A stretch of 64,000 bases of DNA from positions 124,001 through 188,000 of the forward strand of contig CAYHVK010000001.1 of NCBI GenBank assembly GCA_964360255.1, in the 5' to 3' direction. Positions 1-8,417 of the stretch are shown here, one piece after another; the first letter of the stretch is position 1; each line of letters starts with the position of its first letter. The notes below the pieces were generated by a model. It worked only from the letters and a program-made list of their open reading frames with translations, did not search any database and was not told where the DNA came from. Made by a program: the position numbers and the translations under genes. Source of the stretch: CAYHVK01 sp964360255 (GTDB lineage Bacteria; Bdellovibrionota; Bdellovibrionia; Bdellovibrionales; UBA1609).

Positions 1-22
1 GATAAAAACAAAGTTTAGAACC

Positions 23-337
23 TCAGGATATCTTTCTAGTAATTTCAACTTTTAGATTAGGTTTCACAGCGCGAACCATATCTGATAAAGCCAGCGACAA
101 CCAACCTTCAATAGGTTCCTGAAGTTTTTTAGCTATTTTAGCAACCCTGTCTACACTTGGTAGGCGGCGGCCTTTCTCGAGATCACACAAACTTTGTGGA
201 CTCATTCCTAGTTTCTTAGCGAAATCTTTCAACGATATTTCATCAGCTAAGCGATAAGCCTCAAGTGTTTCACCAAAAGTAAATGGCCCGTAATCCCTCT
301 CAAGATCCTCTAGAGTATAGTGTTTTTTAGTATTCAT
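23..337 (-). CDS. XRE-family helix-turn-helix regulator (HigA-like)
   Basis: Small DNA-binding protein of the Cro/C1 (XRE) family, 104 residues. The helix-turn-helix lies near residues 33-70, with the stretch LGMSPQSLCDLEKGRRLPS typical of HigA-like antitoxins and phage-type repressors. The ATG has GAGG at a good distance, and a perfect 10-base inverted repeat lies 29-49 bases upstream, which suggests that the protein represses its own gene. A toxin partner would have to lie past the left edge of the window; the next gene on the right is about 160 bases away and unrelated. Family assignment is safe; the antitoxin role is only a possibility. Confidence 0.8.
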   Translation of the reverse strand: MNTKKHYTLEDLERDYGPFTFGETLEAYRLADEISLKDFAKKLGMSPQSLCDLEKGRRLPSVDRVAKIAKKLQEPIEGWLSLALSDMVRAVKPNLKVEITRKIS

Positions 338-365
338 GCTTATTTACCTCTTCCACTGCCCCCAT

Positions 366-386
366 AATACGTCAAATTGACGTATT
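366..386. promoter_or_regulatory. Operator-like inverted repeat upstream of the XRE gene
   Basis: Perfect inverted repeat with 10-base arms AATACGTCAA and TTGACGTATT around one central base, in the leader of the XRE regulator. A further CGTCAA copy follows at 392-397. The likely ligand is the XRE protein itself, by analogy with autoregulated HigA-type genes; binding is inferred. Confidence 0.6.
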
Positions 387-473
387 TATCAACGTCAAAG
401 ACTTTAGGAGTGCAAAATACAAACTCTGCACCAGATCAAAACTGTGTATATTAGAGGTGACGGATTGGATAAT

Positions 474-491
474 GTCGGACGATTGTCCGAC
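474..491. terminator. Hairpin downstream of the methyltransferase gene
   Basis: GTCGGAC, four-base loop, GTCCGAC, just past the stop codon of the minus-strand methyltransferase. No T-run follows on either strand, so it may be a factor-dependent terminator, an mRNA-stabilising hairpin or an operator. Confidence 0.4.
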
Positions 492-496
492 GACTT

Positions 497-1369
497 TTAT
501 TTAGCGAAGAACAATGAAGAGCAACCAGACGGCAGTGGCTTCTGCCCCTCTTCTTCAATCAGCATTTCAGCAGAGATAAATTCACCCTTACGGCCTTCAG
601 TCACCTGACGCAATTGATTCTCAAGTGCGGTCGGAGTATATCCGGGCGAGTGGCATGAAAGTAAAATAAAGCAAAGGTCATCGGCGAAAAGTTTTTCGAG
701 CTCACGCAAAAATGGCATTAAGTGCTTTTCAATATCCCAGATTTCTTTATTCGGACCGCGGCCATAACTTGGCGGATCCAAAATCAAACCTTGGTATTTG
801 TTTCCACGACGAACTTCACGCTTCACGAATTCTTGTACATCATCAATCAACCAGCGGATGGGCGCTTTACCTAAGCCAGAGGCTTCGGCATTTTCACGAG
901 CCCAAGCCACACTGCCTTTTGAGGCATCAACGTGGGTCACTTCGGCTCCACCTTTTGCGCAGAATAAAGATGAGCCACCTGTATATGCAAAAAGATTTAA
1001 TACTTTTAAGGGAGCATCAGGCTTCAGCTTCTTACGAGCAGCCACGATCTCTTGCATCTGCACCCAGTTCTTACGCTGCTCAGGAAAGATTCCTAAGTGA
1101 CCAAAGCTTGTGAGCTTCATTTTGAATTTCACGCCAGAGACATCGATCATCCATGGGTCTTTAATAGCATTGTTTTTAATCTTCCACTCACCGTCGCCAT
1201 CTTTGTAGCGCTCGAAGAGAGCATCGTAGTTCTGCCAGTCTTTCACTGGAAGATCAGTTTCCCAAACTGCAGAGGGAGAAGGGCGAACCAGACGGAAACC
1301 GCCTACATTTTCTAGCTTTTGAAAAGCTCCTGAATCGAGGAGCTCATAAGTTTGTTTATTCTTAGCCAT
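497..1369 (-). CDS. SAM-dependent methyltransferase, RlmI-like
   Basis: Cytoplasmic class I methyltransferase of 290 residues. The SAM-binding motif I is VLNLFAYTGGS at about residues 123-133 and the catalytic-region motif is LDPPSYG at 197-203, a combination typical of the 23S rRNA m5C methyltransferase RlmI and its relatives. It lacks the N-terminal PUA domain of RlmI and has a different first 100 residues, so the target base cannot be named. Its ATG shares one base with the TAA of the upstream transketolase gene (TAATG), so translation of the two is probably coupled. Family is clear; substrate (rRNA) is inferred. Confidence 0.8.
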   Translation of the reverse strand: MAKNKQTYELLDSGAFQKLENVGGFRLVRPSPSAVWETDLPVKDWQNYDALFERYKDGDGEWKIKNNAIKDPWMIDVSGVKFKMKLTSFGHLGIFPEQRKNWVQMQEIVAARKKLKPDAPLKVLNLFAYTGGSSLFCAKGGAEVTHVDASKGSVAWARENAEASGLGKAPIRWLIDDVQEFVKREVRRGNKYQGLILDPPSYGRGPNKEIWDIEKHLMPFLRELEKLFADDLCFILLSCHSPGYTPTALENQLRQVTEGRKGEFISAEMLIEEEGQKPLPSGCSSLFFAK

Positions 1370-3450
1370 TATGATTTCGCCATTTTGCGAACTTTGTCCG
1401 CGATAGCTTTTGCGTCCATACCGTGTTTTTTATAAAGATCTAAAGCTTTGTACGCGCTCTGACCAAACTCCCCTTTTACACCGAGTGATTGCATTTTAAA
1501 TTGCAAACCGTCTTGTAAAAGAGCGTGGCCAATCATTGCACCCATTCCGCCCGTGAGTTGGTGATCCTCAACAGTGAGAAGAGAGTTCTGAGTTGAACGC
1601 ATCACTGTTCGTAGAGTTGTTAGATCAGGTTTATTAATAATCGATGGATTCACAACAACAACTCCGAGGCCCTCAGCTTCGAGAGTGTAGGCCGCTTCGA
1701 GAGCTTGGTGAAGCAAGGCTCCCATAGCTACGATTGTTGTTACTCCTTTATGCTTTTGTGTGTTGTCGAAAACAACTTGAGCATCACCGAGACGATACTT
1801 GTGACCTGCATCAAGATATCGAGCTGGGAAGTTTTCACGACCTAAGAAGAACACAGTAGAATTCGGAACTTTTCCAGCTTTTCTGTCAGCGGCGAACTGA
1901 TCCACCACTTGAGAAACTAAAGCTTCGGCTTCAGCACTTGCCGTAAGAACGTAAACATCGACATGCGGGATTGATGAGAGCATAGCTAAGTAACCGAGAC
2001 CTTGGTGAGACGCTCCATCAGCTGCATCTTGAAAACCGATATGTGAGAAAACGCAGATCATTGGCGCTTGAGAAAGCGAAGCCATAGTCAGTGGCAATGC
2101 ACCTTTCGTCACACCAAACTGAGCGAAAGTATCAACTACAGGGATAAAACCCATTTTTGATAGACCGGCAGCAACGCTCATCATGTTGGATTCTGCTACG
2201 CCGATATCTTGAGTAGCAGCTGGGAACTCTTTTTGGAATCCAGCAACACCAGTTGAACCCGGCAGATCGCTGGATACAGAAATAATCGGCAAGCCCGCTT
2301 TGCGTTTTGCAATTAAAGCTTTCGATACGCCATTTTGCACTTTCTCAGAAACGATATCTGAGGCTGCGTTCGCTCCTGCTGCTGCACTCGCCGCTTTTTT
2401 AGCTGCATCAGCGGCTTTCTTAGCTTGGCCTTTTTCAAGAAGTTCATCGGCCCATTTTTCTAATTCTTTAGGCGTCGATTTATTCGTGTATACTTCAGAG
2501 ATAAATTCTTTGAGTGCATCGGGCTCGTTGAGCGGAAAGCCGTGACCACCTGATGCAGACTCAGCTGTTTTCTTTGTACCAATACCTTTTACAGTTTTGA
2601 AAAGTAGAGCCACTGGTTGCTTCGGATTAGCTCGAACTGAAGCAAGAGCTTTCTCGATAGCTTCAGAACAAGTCTGGAGATCATTACCTTTCTCTACAGT
2701 CACAAGATTCCAACCGAGAGCGGCTAGAGCATCGAATGTGCCCTTCATTGAGAAGGCGTCTTTATCAATACGGCCTGTGAGTTTTGTATTGTTGTCGCTG
2801 ATCAGTAAAACAAACGGATTCATCTTACCGTTCTGAGCCAAACCCGGAATAGAAGCTAAAGCTTCGCGCGCTTCACCCTCCATACAACCGCCATCTGAAA
2901 TAGCGCAAATAGTAACGCGATCATGACCCGCAAGGCGATCACCTAAACATAAACCTTGAGCTTGCGGAAGTGATGAGCCCAAAGGACCATTTGAAATCAA
3001 AACACCTTCAGGGAAAAGATGAGATTCACCGTGACCCGTAAGTTTACTTTCAATAGAGCGGAAACCTTTAAGCGATGAAAGAGTGAGATCAGCAAAACCA
3101 TAGTTAGCTTTTAAAGCATAAAGACCATTTTCGCAGTGACCCGCATCGTTCACGAAATTGAAACGCTCAAACCATTGCTGTTTTTTACCAGTGGCTTCGT
3201 GAAACATGATGGCATGAAGTGAAGACATAATCTCAGCAAAGGCCGATGGACCACCAAAATGCGAGGCCGCGCCGGCCATCTGAGCTTGCATGTCCATAAG
3301 TGCCAAAAGGCCGCGTGTGGCTGTGGGGTCGGCACAGGCGATTTCTTCACCGCTTAATAGCTTAATTTTTTCAGCATAAGTCGGGTTATTCTTAGGGTTT
3401 GGGGCTAAAGACGATGAAATCGACAGGGGCTTATTTGATTGTGTGTCCAT
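1369..3450 (-). CDS. tkt: Transketolase
   Basis: Thiamine-diphosphate enzyme of the non-oxidative pentose phosphate pathway, 693 residues, close to the usual 660-680. The N-terminal half carries SHFGGP (SGHPGAP in the family), FVNDAGH, GPLGS and the cofactor motif SDGGCMEGEAREAL followed by DNN. An Ala/Lys-rich linker at about residues 340-370 joins it to the pyrimidine domain, which has GVAESNMMSVAAGLS, TFAQFG and DGASHQG. The sequence is divergent from the E. coli type, so other transketolase-family activities are possible. A promoter-like sequence lies so close to the ATG that the message may start at or near the start codon. The gene is transcribed together with the methyltransferase downstream and diverges from adenosine deaminase. 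Confidence 0.85.
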   Translation of the reverse strand: MDTQSNKPLSISSSLAPNPKNNPTYAEKIKLLSGEEIACADPTATRGLLALMDMQAQMAGAASHFGGPSAFAEIMSSLHAIMFHEATGKKQQWFERFNFVNDAGHCENGLYALKANYGFADLTLSSLKGFRSIESKLTGHGESHLFPEGVLISNGPLGSSLPQAQGLCLGDRLAGHDRVTICAISDGGCMEGEAREALASIPGLAQNGKMNPFVLLISDNNTKLTGRIDKDAFSMKGTFDALAALGWNLVTVEKGNDLQTCSEAIEKALASVRANPKQPVALLFKTVKGIGTKKTAESASGGHGFPLNEPDALKEFISEVYTNKSTPKELEKWADELLEKGQAKKAADAAKKAASAAAGANAASDIVSEKVQNGVSKALIAKRKAGLPIISVSSDLPGSTGVAGFQKEFPAATQDIGVAESNMMSVAAGLSKMGFIPVVDTFAQFGVTKGALPLTMASLSQAPMICVFSHIGFQDAADGASHQGLGYLAMLSSIPHVDVYVLTASAEAEALVSQVVDQFAADRKAGKVPNSTVFFLGRENFPARYLDAGHKYRLGDAQVVFDNTQKHKGVTTIVAMGALLHQALEAAYTLEAEGLGVVVVNPSIINKPDLTTLRTVMRSTQNSLLTVEDHQLTGGMGAMIGHALLQDGLQFKMQSLGVKGEFGQSAYKALDLYKKHGMDAKAIADKVRKMAKS

Positions 3451-3456
3451 GCTTTC

Positions 3457-3485
3457 GTTAAAGCGTTTTTTGTGACTTGCGTCAA
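3457..3485 (-). promoter_or_regulatory. Predicted sigma-70-type promoter of tkt
   Basis: On the minus strand TTGACG, a 17-base spacer and TTTAAC end only seven bases before the tkt ATG. Transcription would start about at the start codon, and no clear Shine-Dalgarno precedes it, so the message may be leaderless. Prediction by eye. Confidence 0.4.
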
Positions 3486-3552
3486 CAAATTACCCTCTGA
3501 TATACAGTCGTGGTACACCGCTAGATCACGAGTTGATGAGGAGAGAAACAAT

Positions 3553-4563
3553 ATGAAAGCAACAGAGATACAAGCCCTACCAAAAGTTGAACTCCACCGC
3601 CATTTAGAGCTCTCTTTGCGCCACTCCACCATCAAGGAATTAGCCCCGCAATTCGGCATCGAAATCCCTGATGAAGCCACTTTTGCCAGCCGCTTTTTGA
3701 TTGATCAGCCAATGAATGACCTGGGCAGCGTTTTAAATAAGTTTTTGGACACGCAGCTTCTGCTGGCTAGCGATGAAATTCTTGAGCGTATCGCTTATGA
3801 AGCCTGTGAAGATGCTTTCAAAATCGAAAATATCAGATTGCTTGAGCTTCGTTACGCTCCAACATTTGTAACTTACCGTCACCCCGATTTAGATTTTGAT
3901 AAAATTCATCAGGCCATTGTTCGTGGTGTTCAGCGCGCTGAAAAAGATTTTAAAATGGCTGTGGGTTTAGTTTGTATTATTCAACGTATTCTCACTGTCG
4001 CAGATGCTGAGCGAGTCACTGATTTTGCTATTGATAATAAAGATACTTTTGTTGGTTTAGATCTGGCGGATAATGAAGTTGGTTTTGATTCAAAACCTTT
4101 TTCACCATTCTTCATGCGCGCGAAAAAAGCAGGTCTCCATGTGACTGTGCACTCGGGCGAAGCCAATGTTCCGAACGCTCCGAGATATGTGCGTGAAGCC
4201 ATCGAGTATTTAGGTGCGGAGCGTATCGGCCACGGCGTACAAGTTTATCGCGATCCGGAAACAATGAAGTATTTGATCGATAAAAAAATCCCACTGGAAC
4301 TTTGCTTAACGAGCAACTATCTCACCCAAGCTATTGCGGGCGAAAAGAGTCAGCATCCCTTCAAACAATTGATGGAAGCAGGAGTGCTCACGACTATCAA
4401 TACAGATGATCCTGGGATTTTTAATTGCGATATGAACAGTGAATATCAACTCTTTGCCGACCTCTTTCAGTTTGGTCCGAAAGAGTTCAATTACTGTAAT
4501 AAGATTGCGGCGGAGCATTGTTTTATACCGGCCGCAAAGAAGAACAAGGTTTGGCCGGTTTAA
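3553..4563 (+). CDS. add: Adenosine deaminase
   Basis: Zinc enzyme converting adenosine (and deoxyadenosine) to inosine in purine salvage, 336 residues. Visible active-site motifs are VELHRHLE (the family HxHLD, with Glu for Asp), the zinc-binding HSGEAN near residue 197, RIGHGV and the zinc-ligand aspartates in INTDDPGIF. The frame is open for 38 codons upstream, but the start chosen at 3553 has GAGGAG seven to twelve bases ahead and begins just before the conserved region. The protein ends somewhat short compared with E. coli Add. It diverges from tkt; both feed nucleoside and pentose metabolism, useful in an organism that takes up prey nucleosides. Confidence 0.9.
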   Translation: MKATEIQALPKVELHRHLELSLRHSTIKELAPQFGIEIPDEATFASRFLIDQPMNDLGSVLNKFLDTQLLLASDEILERIAYEACEDAFKIENIRLLELRYAPTFVTYRHPDLDFDKIHQAIVRGVQRAEKDFKMAVGLVCIIQRILTVADAERVTDFAIDNKDTFVGLDLADNEVGFDSKPFSPFFMRAKKAGLHVTVHSGEANVPNAPRYVREAIEYLGAERIGHGVQVYRDPETMKYLIDKKIPLELCLTSNYLTQAIAGEKSQHPFKQLMEAGVLTTINTDDPGIFNCDMNSEYQLFADLFQFGPKEFNYCNKIAAEHCFIPAAKKNKVWPV

Positions 4564-4575
4564 GGATTTAGTTTC

Positions 4576-4929
4576 TTAGAAGATAAAAGAGCCGTCAGTA
4601 CAAACAACAATGGCGCGGCCACGAGCTAATGAAAGACTGTAGCCACCTGGGTGATCAGGACCAGCAAATAAGATATTTGCGATAGTCTCTTTGTCATTGT
4701 TCTGAGCTCGTACAAGAATTCTGGCGCTGTAATTATGATTCTGTGCAGTTGGGAATGGCTTATCAAAAACCATTGGGCCAATTTTTCCTTTTACACAATG
4801 TGATTTACCAGCAATCGACACAACATGTTTCGATGCTTTATTAACATGCACCTGAACTTCAACCAGCATGGCATGTGATACTGACGTCACTAACACGGCG
4901 ATTATTAAGGCACTCATAAACTTCAACAT
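4576..4929 (-). CDS. Small secreted protein of unknown function
   Basis: 117 residues with a clear Sec signal peptide (hydrophobic residues 5-17, cleavage likely after SHA at about 20). The mature part has two cysteines, at C43 and near the C-terminus (VVCTDG), that could form a disulfide. A GGAG precedes the ATG by six bases. No family recognised. It converges on adenosine deaminase with only 12 bases between the stops. Confidence 0.7.
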   Translation of the reverse strand: MLKFMSALIIAVLVTSVSHAMLVEVQVHVNKASKHVVSIAGKSHCVKGKIGPMVFDKPFPTAQNHNYSARILVRAQNNDKETIANILFAGPDHPGGYSLSLARGRAIVVCTDGSFIF

Positions 4930-5171
4930 AGGCTTCTCCGATCTTTCTTGGCGAAACTATTGCGAGAAACATTCCACTCTCAATAGAGAAAGAGACAGGT
5001 CCTACCTGCAATCACCTCACATTTTTTCAAATAGATGCGCGCAAATAAGCACTTAGATCTCATGGGACAATTTGTAAGTGTCGAAAATCTGTACAATCTT
5101 TGAAATCTTTACCGGTGCTTTTGTGTGGCCTGAATTTAGCGGCCACGCCAAGCTGGTCTGAGAAATGCCTA

Positions 5172-5200
5172 TGTACTTCATGAAGTACAAGTATGTACTT
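5172..5200. promoter_or_regulatory. Palindrome cluster before a secreted-protein gene
   Basis: TGTACTTCATGAAGTACA (5172-5189) is a perfect 18-base palindrome, and a further GTACTT copy follows at 5195-5200, giving three alternating AAGTAC half-sites directly ahead of the start codon at 5211. It could be an operator or an mRNA hairpin that masks the ribosome-binding site. A separate GTGGCC...GGCCAC repeat lies at 5125-5146. The role is inferred. Confidence 0.5.
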
Positions 5201-5210
5201 GGGGTATAAA

Positions 5211-6380
5211 ATGACGACAAGTTCGTTAAGTCAAATCTTAGGCTTTATCATCACAATCTCAATCACCACGGCTGCGCTCGCTCAAGATAAGGGCGGATTC
5301 ATGCGCGTAGAAAAAACTGGCTCAACCCCAATCCGCACGCTGCAAACTCCGCAAGGTTTACAAATGCCACGAATCATCACTGATTTCGGCGCTGGCATTA
5401 ATATGGCTGTGCCGGGTCTTGCCACTTCAAATCACGCTAGCATTTTTGATAAACTTTTGAATGTGGGCACGAACAATCCGAGTTGGCCGGCCTTTCCGAG
5501 AATTTGGCATGAAGAATCAAATCTCGAGACAGTTGAAACTTCAACTTACTTTATGCCAAGTGTGAAGGTTTTGAACGGAGGTGTTGAGGCCGATTATAAA
5601 TATGGCTCGAAAACAACTCTTGTTCTTATGTCTTCACTTCACCGACAAGGCGCCGCTGCTGGTGATACAACTGAAGATGCGGCTTACCAAATGGTAAGGC
5701 TAGATCCAGAATCTAAACGCGTTTATCCGAATTTACGTCCGGGTTACCCAATGGTGGGCTTCTGCTCTTTTGAATTGCAATTAACGCTTTCAAATGGACA
5801 AAGTTTTGGTATTGAAATGTTTAATGCAGGGTCGCGCTTAAAACACACTCAAGTGCGTAGTATTACACACACCGTGTTTTCTAAATTCTTTGCCATTCCT
5901 GCCAATATGCCAATTCAAAGCATCATGAACAATTACTGCGCCGACACTTTCGTTAAACATGTTCGCCCTTATGCTGAGAAGAACTTCGTGCCGGTTGTGG
6001 TCGAAGAAATTTTCTTACACAGCCCAAGCAATCAGTGCCATCCAAATCCAAAAGATTCGGCAAGCGGAGACGTTGAATGCATGAAGTGGTTTGCTGGCTT
6101 TGATCGTCTCAAGCAGCACACAACAGTACCGCGCTGTGAAACACTTAAAGGTGGCTTCAACGTTTGCCGCTTGAAAGCGAAAGCGGCCAATCGCTGTCCT
6201 CTTTATAAAGATAAGACTGGCAAAGCTTATACGGACGTTACGAAGCATGGCTTACAAGAACTGACGAAAACGAATAACGCCTTCAGTTGCGATAAAGGCC
6301 TTACTTGCCAGATGACGAAGCCACCGACAATGACTGTATTTGATCTTGTATTATTCAAAGGCGAAGCGTTCTGTAAATAA
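5211..6380 (+). CDS. Secreted protein of unknown function
   Basis: 389 residues from the ATG at 5211, which has GGGG six bases ahead; an in-frame ATG six codons upstream has no ribosome-binding site. A Sec signal peptide covers residues 1-24 (cleavage after ALA). The mature protein is rich in aromatic residues and has many cysteines in its C-terminal third (for example near CHPNPKDSAS and CPLYKDK), pointing to disulfides in the periplasm or outside the cell. No domain recognised. It ends against a long inverted repeat shared with the convergent thiQ. Confidence 0.75.
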   Translation: MTTSSLSQILGFIITISITTAALAQDKGGFMRVEKTGSTPIRTLQTPQGLQMPRIITDFGAGINMAVPGLATSNHASIFDKLLNVGTNNPSWPAFPRIWHEESNLETVETSTYFMPSVKVLNGGVEADYKYGSKTTLVLMSSLHRQGAAAGDTTEDAAYQMVRLDPESKRVYPNLRPGYPMVGFCSFELQLTLSNGQSFGIEMFNAGSRLKHTQVRSITHTVFSKFFAIPANMPIQSIMNNYCADTFVKHVRPYAEKNFVPVVVEEIFLHSPSNQCHPNPKDSASGDVECMKWFAGFDRLKQHTTVPRCETLKGGFNVCRLKAKAANRCPLYKDKTGKAYTDVTKHGLQELTKTNNAFSCDKGLTCQMTKPPTMTVFDLVLFKGEAFCK

Positions 6381-6442
6381 AAGGTGCCCGGTTACTTTTC
6401 GGTGCGGCGGCGCAGCACCGAAAAGTAACCGGGCACCTTTTA
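6378..6442. terminator. Perfect 28-base-arm inverted repeat between convergent genes
   Basis: Two perfectly complementary 28-base arms (6378-6405 and 6415-6442) around a nine-base loop. The arms begin with A-runs and end with T-runs, so the hairpin reads as an intrinsic terminator for both the secreted-protein gene on the plus strand and thiQ on the minus strand, overlapping the last bases of both. The arm length is far beyond what a terminator needs. Confidence 0.8.
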
Positions 6443-7054
6443 AATATTTGTCAGTCGAGCTCCAAGCGCGGCTACGTCTTCTTGATCATGAGTAATAATT
6501 AAAGCCGGCACTTTCCACTCATTAAGAGTCTCTTTAACTAAAGCTCGAGCTTCTTTTCTCAAATCAATATCTAAAGCGGCAAATGGTTCGTCCATAAGAA
6601 GAAAAACTGGCTCGCCAATGAGCGCTCGCGCTATGGCCACTCGCTGTTTTTCTCCGCCAGACAAAACTTCGGCTTTACGATTCAAGCAGCTTTGCAGCTT
6701 TAATGAGTCTGTGAGACGCTTCAAGTTTGACTGAGCCTTATCTCTAGCGATGCCACGAGCTTGAGCCGCGAATAAAATATTATCTTGTGCAGAAAGGTGT
6801 GGGAAAAGTTCGTAACTTTGAAAAACCGCTCCGAGCTGACGCTTTTGAATAGGTTTCTGCAGCATATCTTCGTCGTTAAACATCCAGCGCCCACGGTCGG
6901 CTTTTTCTAAACCTAATAAGATACGAAACAAACTGGTCTTACCCGAACCCGACGGGCCCATAAGCGCCGTTAGGCCTTTCGCATCCAGCTCAAGCCTTTG
7001 CACCTTCAGTAAAAAGTCGCCGTAATCTTTAGTTAAGTTTTCTATGTACGACAC
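6440..7054 (-). CDS. thiQ: Thiamine ABC transporter, ATP-binding subunit
   Basis: ATPase that energises uptake of thiamine or its phosphates across the inner membrane, 204 residues, shorter than E. coli ThiQ (232) mainly at the C-terminus. It has Walker A GPSGSGKTS, the signature LSGGEKQRVAIARAL, Walker B LLMDEPFAALD and the switch ITHDQED. It starts with GTG inside the end of thiP (26-base overlap), so it is surely cotranslated. The thiamine assignment rests on the binding protein two genes upstream; sequence alone would also fit iron or spermidine ATPases. Confidence 0.85.
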   Translation of the reverse strand: MSYIENLTKDYGDFLLKVQRLELDAKGLTALMGPSGSGKTSLFRILLGLEKADRGRWMFNDEDMLQKPIQKRQLGAVFQSYELFPHLSAQDNILFAAQARGIARDKAQSNLKRLTDSLKLQSCLNRKAEVLSGGEKQRVAIARALIGEPVFLLMDEPFAALDIDLRKEARALVKETLNEWKVPALIITHDQEDVAALGARLTNI

Positions 7055-8417
7055 GACCTACACCTTTAAAAAATAAGAACACCAGAAGCCCGATAGCCAT
7101 CATCCACCACATTACGGCGGTGGCCATCTCGAGTCTATAGCGCGAAATGAGCGTTTTCACAAAGAGCGCCAAATTACTTTCAACCGGAACTATAAAAAGA
7201 CTCAGCGCAAAGTCGCCGGCAGCCCAAAAAGCTGCAATACCGGCAAAATAACTAAAATGTTGGGAGAGCTGAGGCAATACAATTCTTCTGAAGATCAGAA
7301 ACCGCGAAGCTCCTAATGAGCGAGCCACTTGAATTTGATGTGTGACTCCATCGAGAAGAGAAGCAATACCAAAACGGTAAAGGGCCGAGAAAAATAAGAA
7401 GGCCAGTGCAATACCTAACACTGCGAAGGCTACAAAACCTGTTGATGGCGACCAGCCCAAGAGAAAAATCAAAAGACCAACGAAAACTAAACTCGGCGGA
7501 GTAATAACGAAAAGTAATCGAGAGAGAACCGGTCTTGGCCAGAAATACGATAAGATAAGCGTAAATAACAAAACTGATGAGCCAGCCAGCACAGAGGTGA
7601 TAAATGTTCCTAACGTGGCTTCAGCTAGAGAGACCAAAATCGTTTTCTGCTTAAACACCTCAAGAAACCCATCACCGATATCTTTGAAAGTATAAAAGTA
7701 CAAAATCGAGATCACCAGAACAGGCAATGCTAAAAGCCAGCGCGAGCCATAATTGATAGTCCGGTAATTTTGCAGACGAGATATACCTTTCGCACTTGAG
7801 TTGAGGACCCAACCTAAAAGCGCAATTAGCACAAACTGAATCAAGCTGATAATAAGAGCTGAATTCATATGACCATCAGAGAGAATTTTCTTATAGATCA
7901 AAACCTCTAAAGTCTCACTGGCTTTACCGCCAACAACGACCGGAATTGAAAAACTGAGAAAGCAAAATACGAAGACCGTGAAAAATATCTGCATAAAGTC
8001 TTTAAACAGATAAGGAATCACTGTTTTAAAAAAAAGAACAGCGTTCGCCCCTTCAACTTGAGCCAGCTCTGCGAATCCACCGATTTTTGTTTTGAGCACG
8101 CGACTTATCTGTACACCACTGAAGCCCGCATTAATAAGAACATGAATAATGACAATATCGAGAAACCCTGCGGGCGCAGACTCAAAAGCCGCATAGATCT
8201 GATAGACAGATAAAAGAATAAAAAGCGAAGGCAAAATCTGGGGCGAAATAAAAAACCACTCGAAGAAGGACAATGTTTTATTAGATTTTAAATTAATAAG
8301 GCCGAGCGCAATAAAGAAACCTACACCCAGCGAAAGTAACGAACTCGAAGAGGCCTGCCAAAAAGTCTGCAGGAAAATCTGCCAGATTTCGCTAAAATTA
8401 ACTGCGAACTCACTCAC
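7029..8417 (-). CDS. thiP: Thiamine ABC transporter, fused permease
   Basis: Inner-membrane permease of 462 residues with two binding-protein-dependent transport modules fused in tandem, as in ThiP and the iron permease FbpB. About twelve hydrophobic segments are visible. The EAA-type loops are seen near residue 120 (LAQVEGANAVLFFKTVIP) and near residue 370 (ARSLGASRFLIFRRIVLP). It starts with GTG and overlaps the end of thiB by eight bases. ThiP of E. coli is 536 residues, so this is a compact version. Confidence 0.85.
   Translation of the reverse strand: MSEFAVNFSEIWQIFLQTFWQASSSSLLSLGVGFFIALGLINLKSNKTLSFFEWFFISPQILPSLFILLSVYQIYAAFESAPAGFLDIVIIHVLINAGFSGVQISRVLKTKIGGFAELAQVEGANAVLFFKTVIPYLFKDFMQIFFTVFVFCFLSFSIPVVVGGKASETLEVLIYKKILSDGHMNSALIISLIQFVLIALLGWVLNSSAKGISRLQNYRTINYGSRWLLALPVLVISILYFYTFKDIGDGFLEVFKQKTILVSLAEATLGTFITSVLAGSSVLLFTLILSYFWPRPVLSRLLFVITPPSLVFVGLLIFLLGWSPSTGFVAFAVLGIALAFLFFSALYRFGIASLLDGVTHQIQVARSLGASRFLIFRRIVLPQLSQHFSYFAGIAAFWAAGDFALSLFIVPVESNLALFVKTLISRYRLEMATAVMWWMMAIGLLVFLFFKGVGRVVHRKLN

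Noticed and set aside
712..1113. Plus-strand open frame of 133 codons opposite the methyltransferase gene
   Set aside because: It lies wholly antisense to a gene with clear motifs, has no ribosome-binding site and encodes a low-complexity His/Ser/Arg-rich sequence.
3439..3552. Longer adenosine deaminase starting at 3439
   Set aside because: The added 38 residues match nothing in the family, overlap the tkt promoter and lack a ribosome site, whereas 3553 has GAGGAG.
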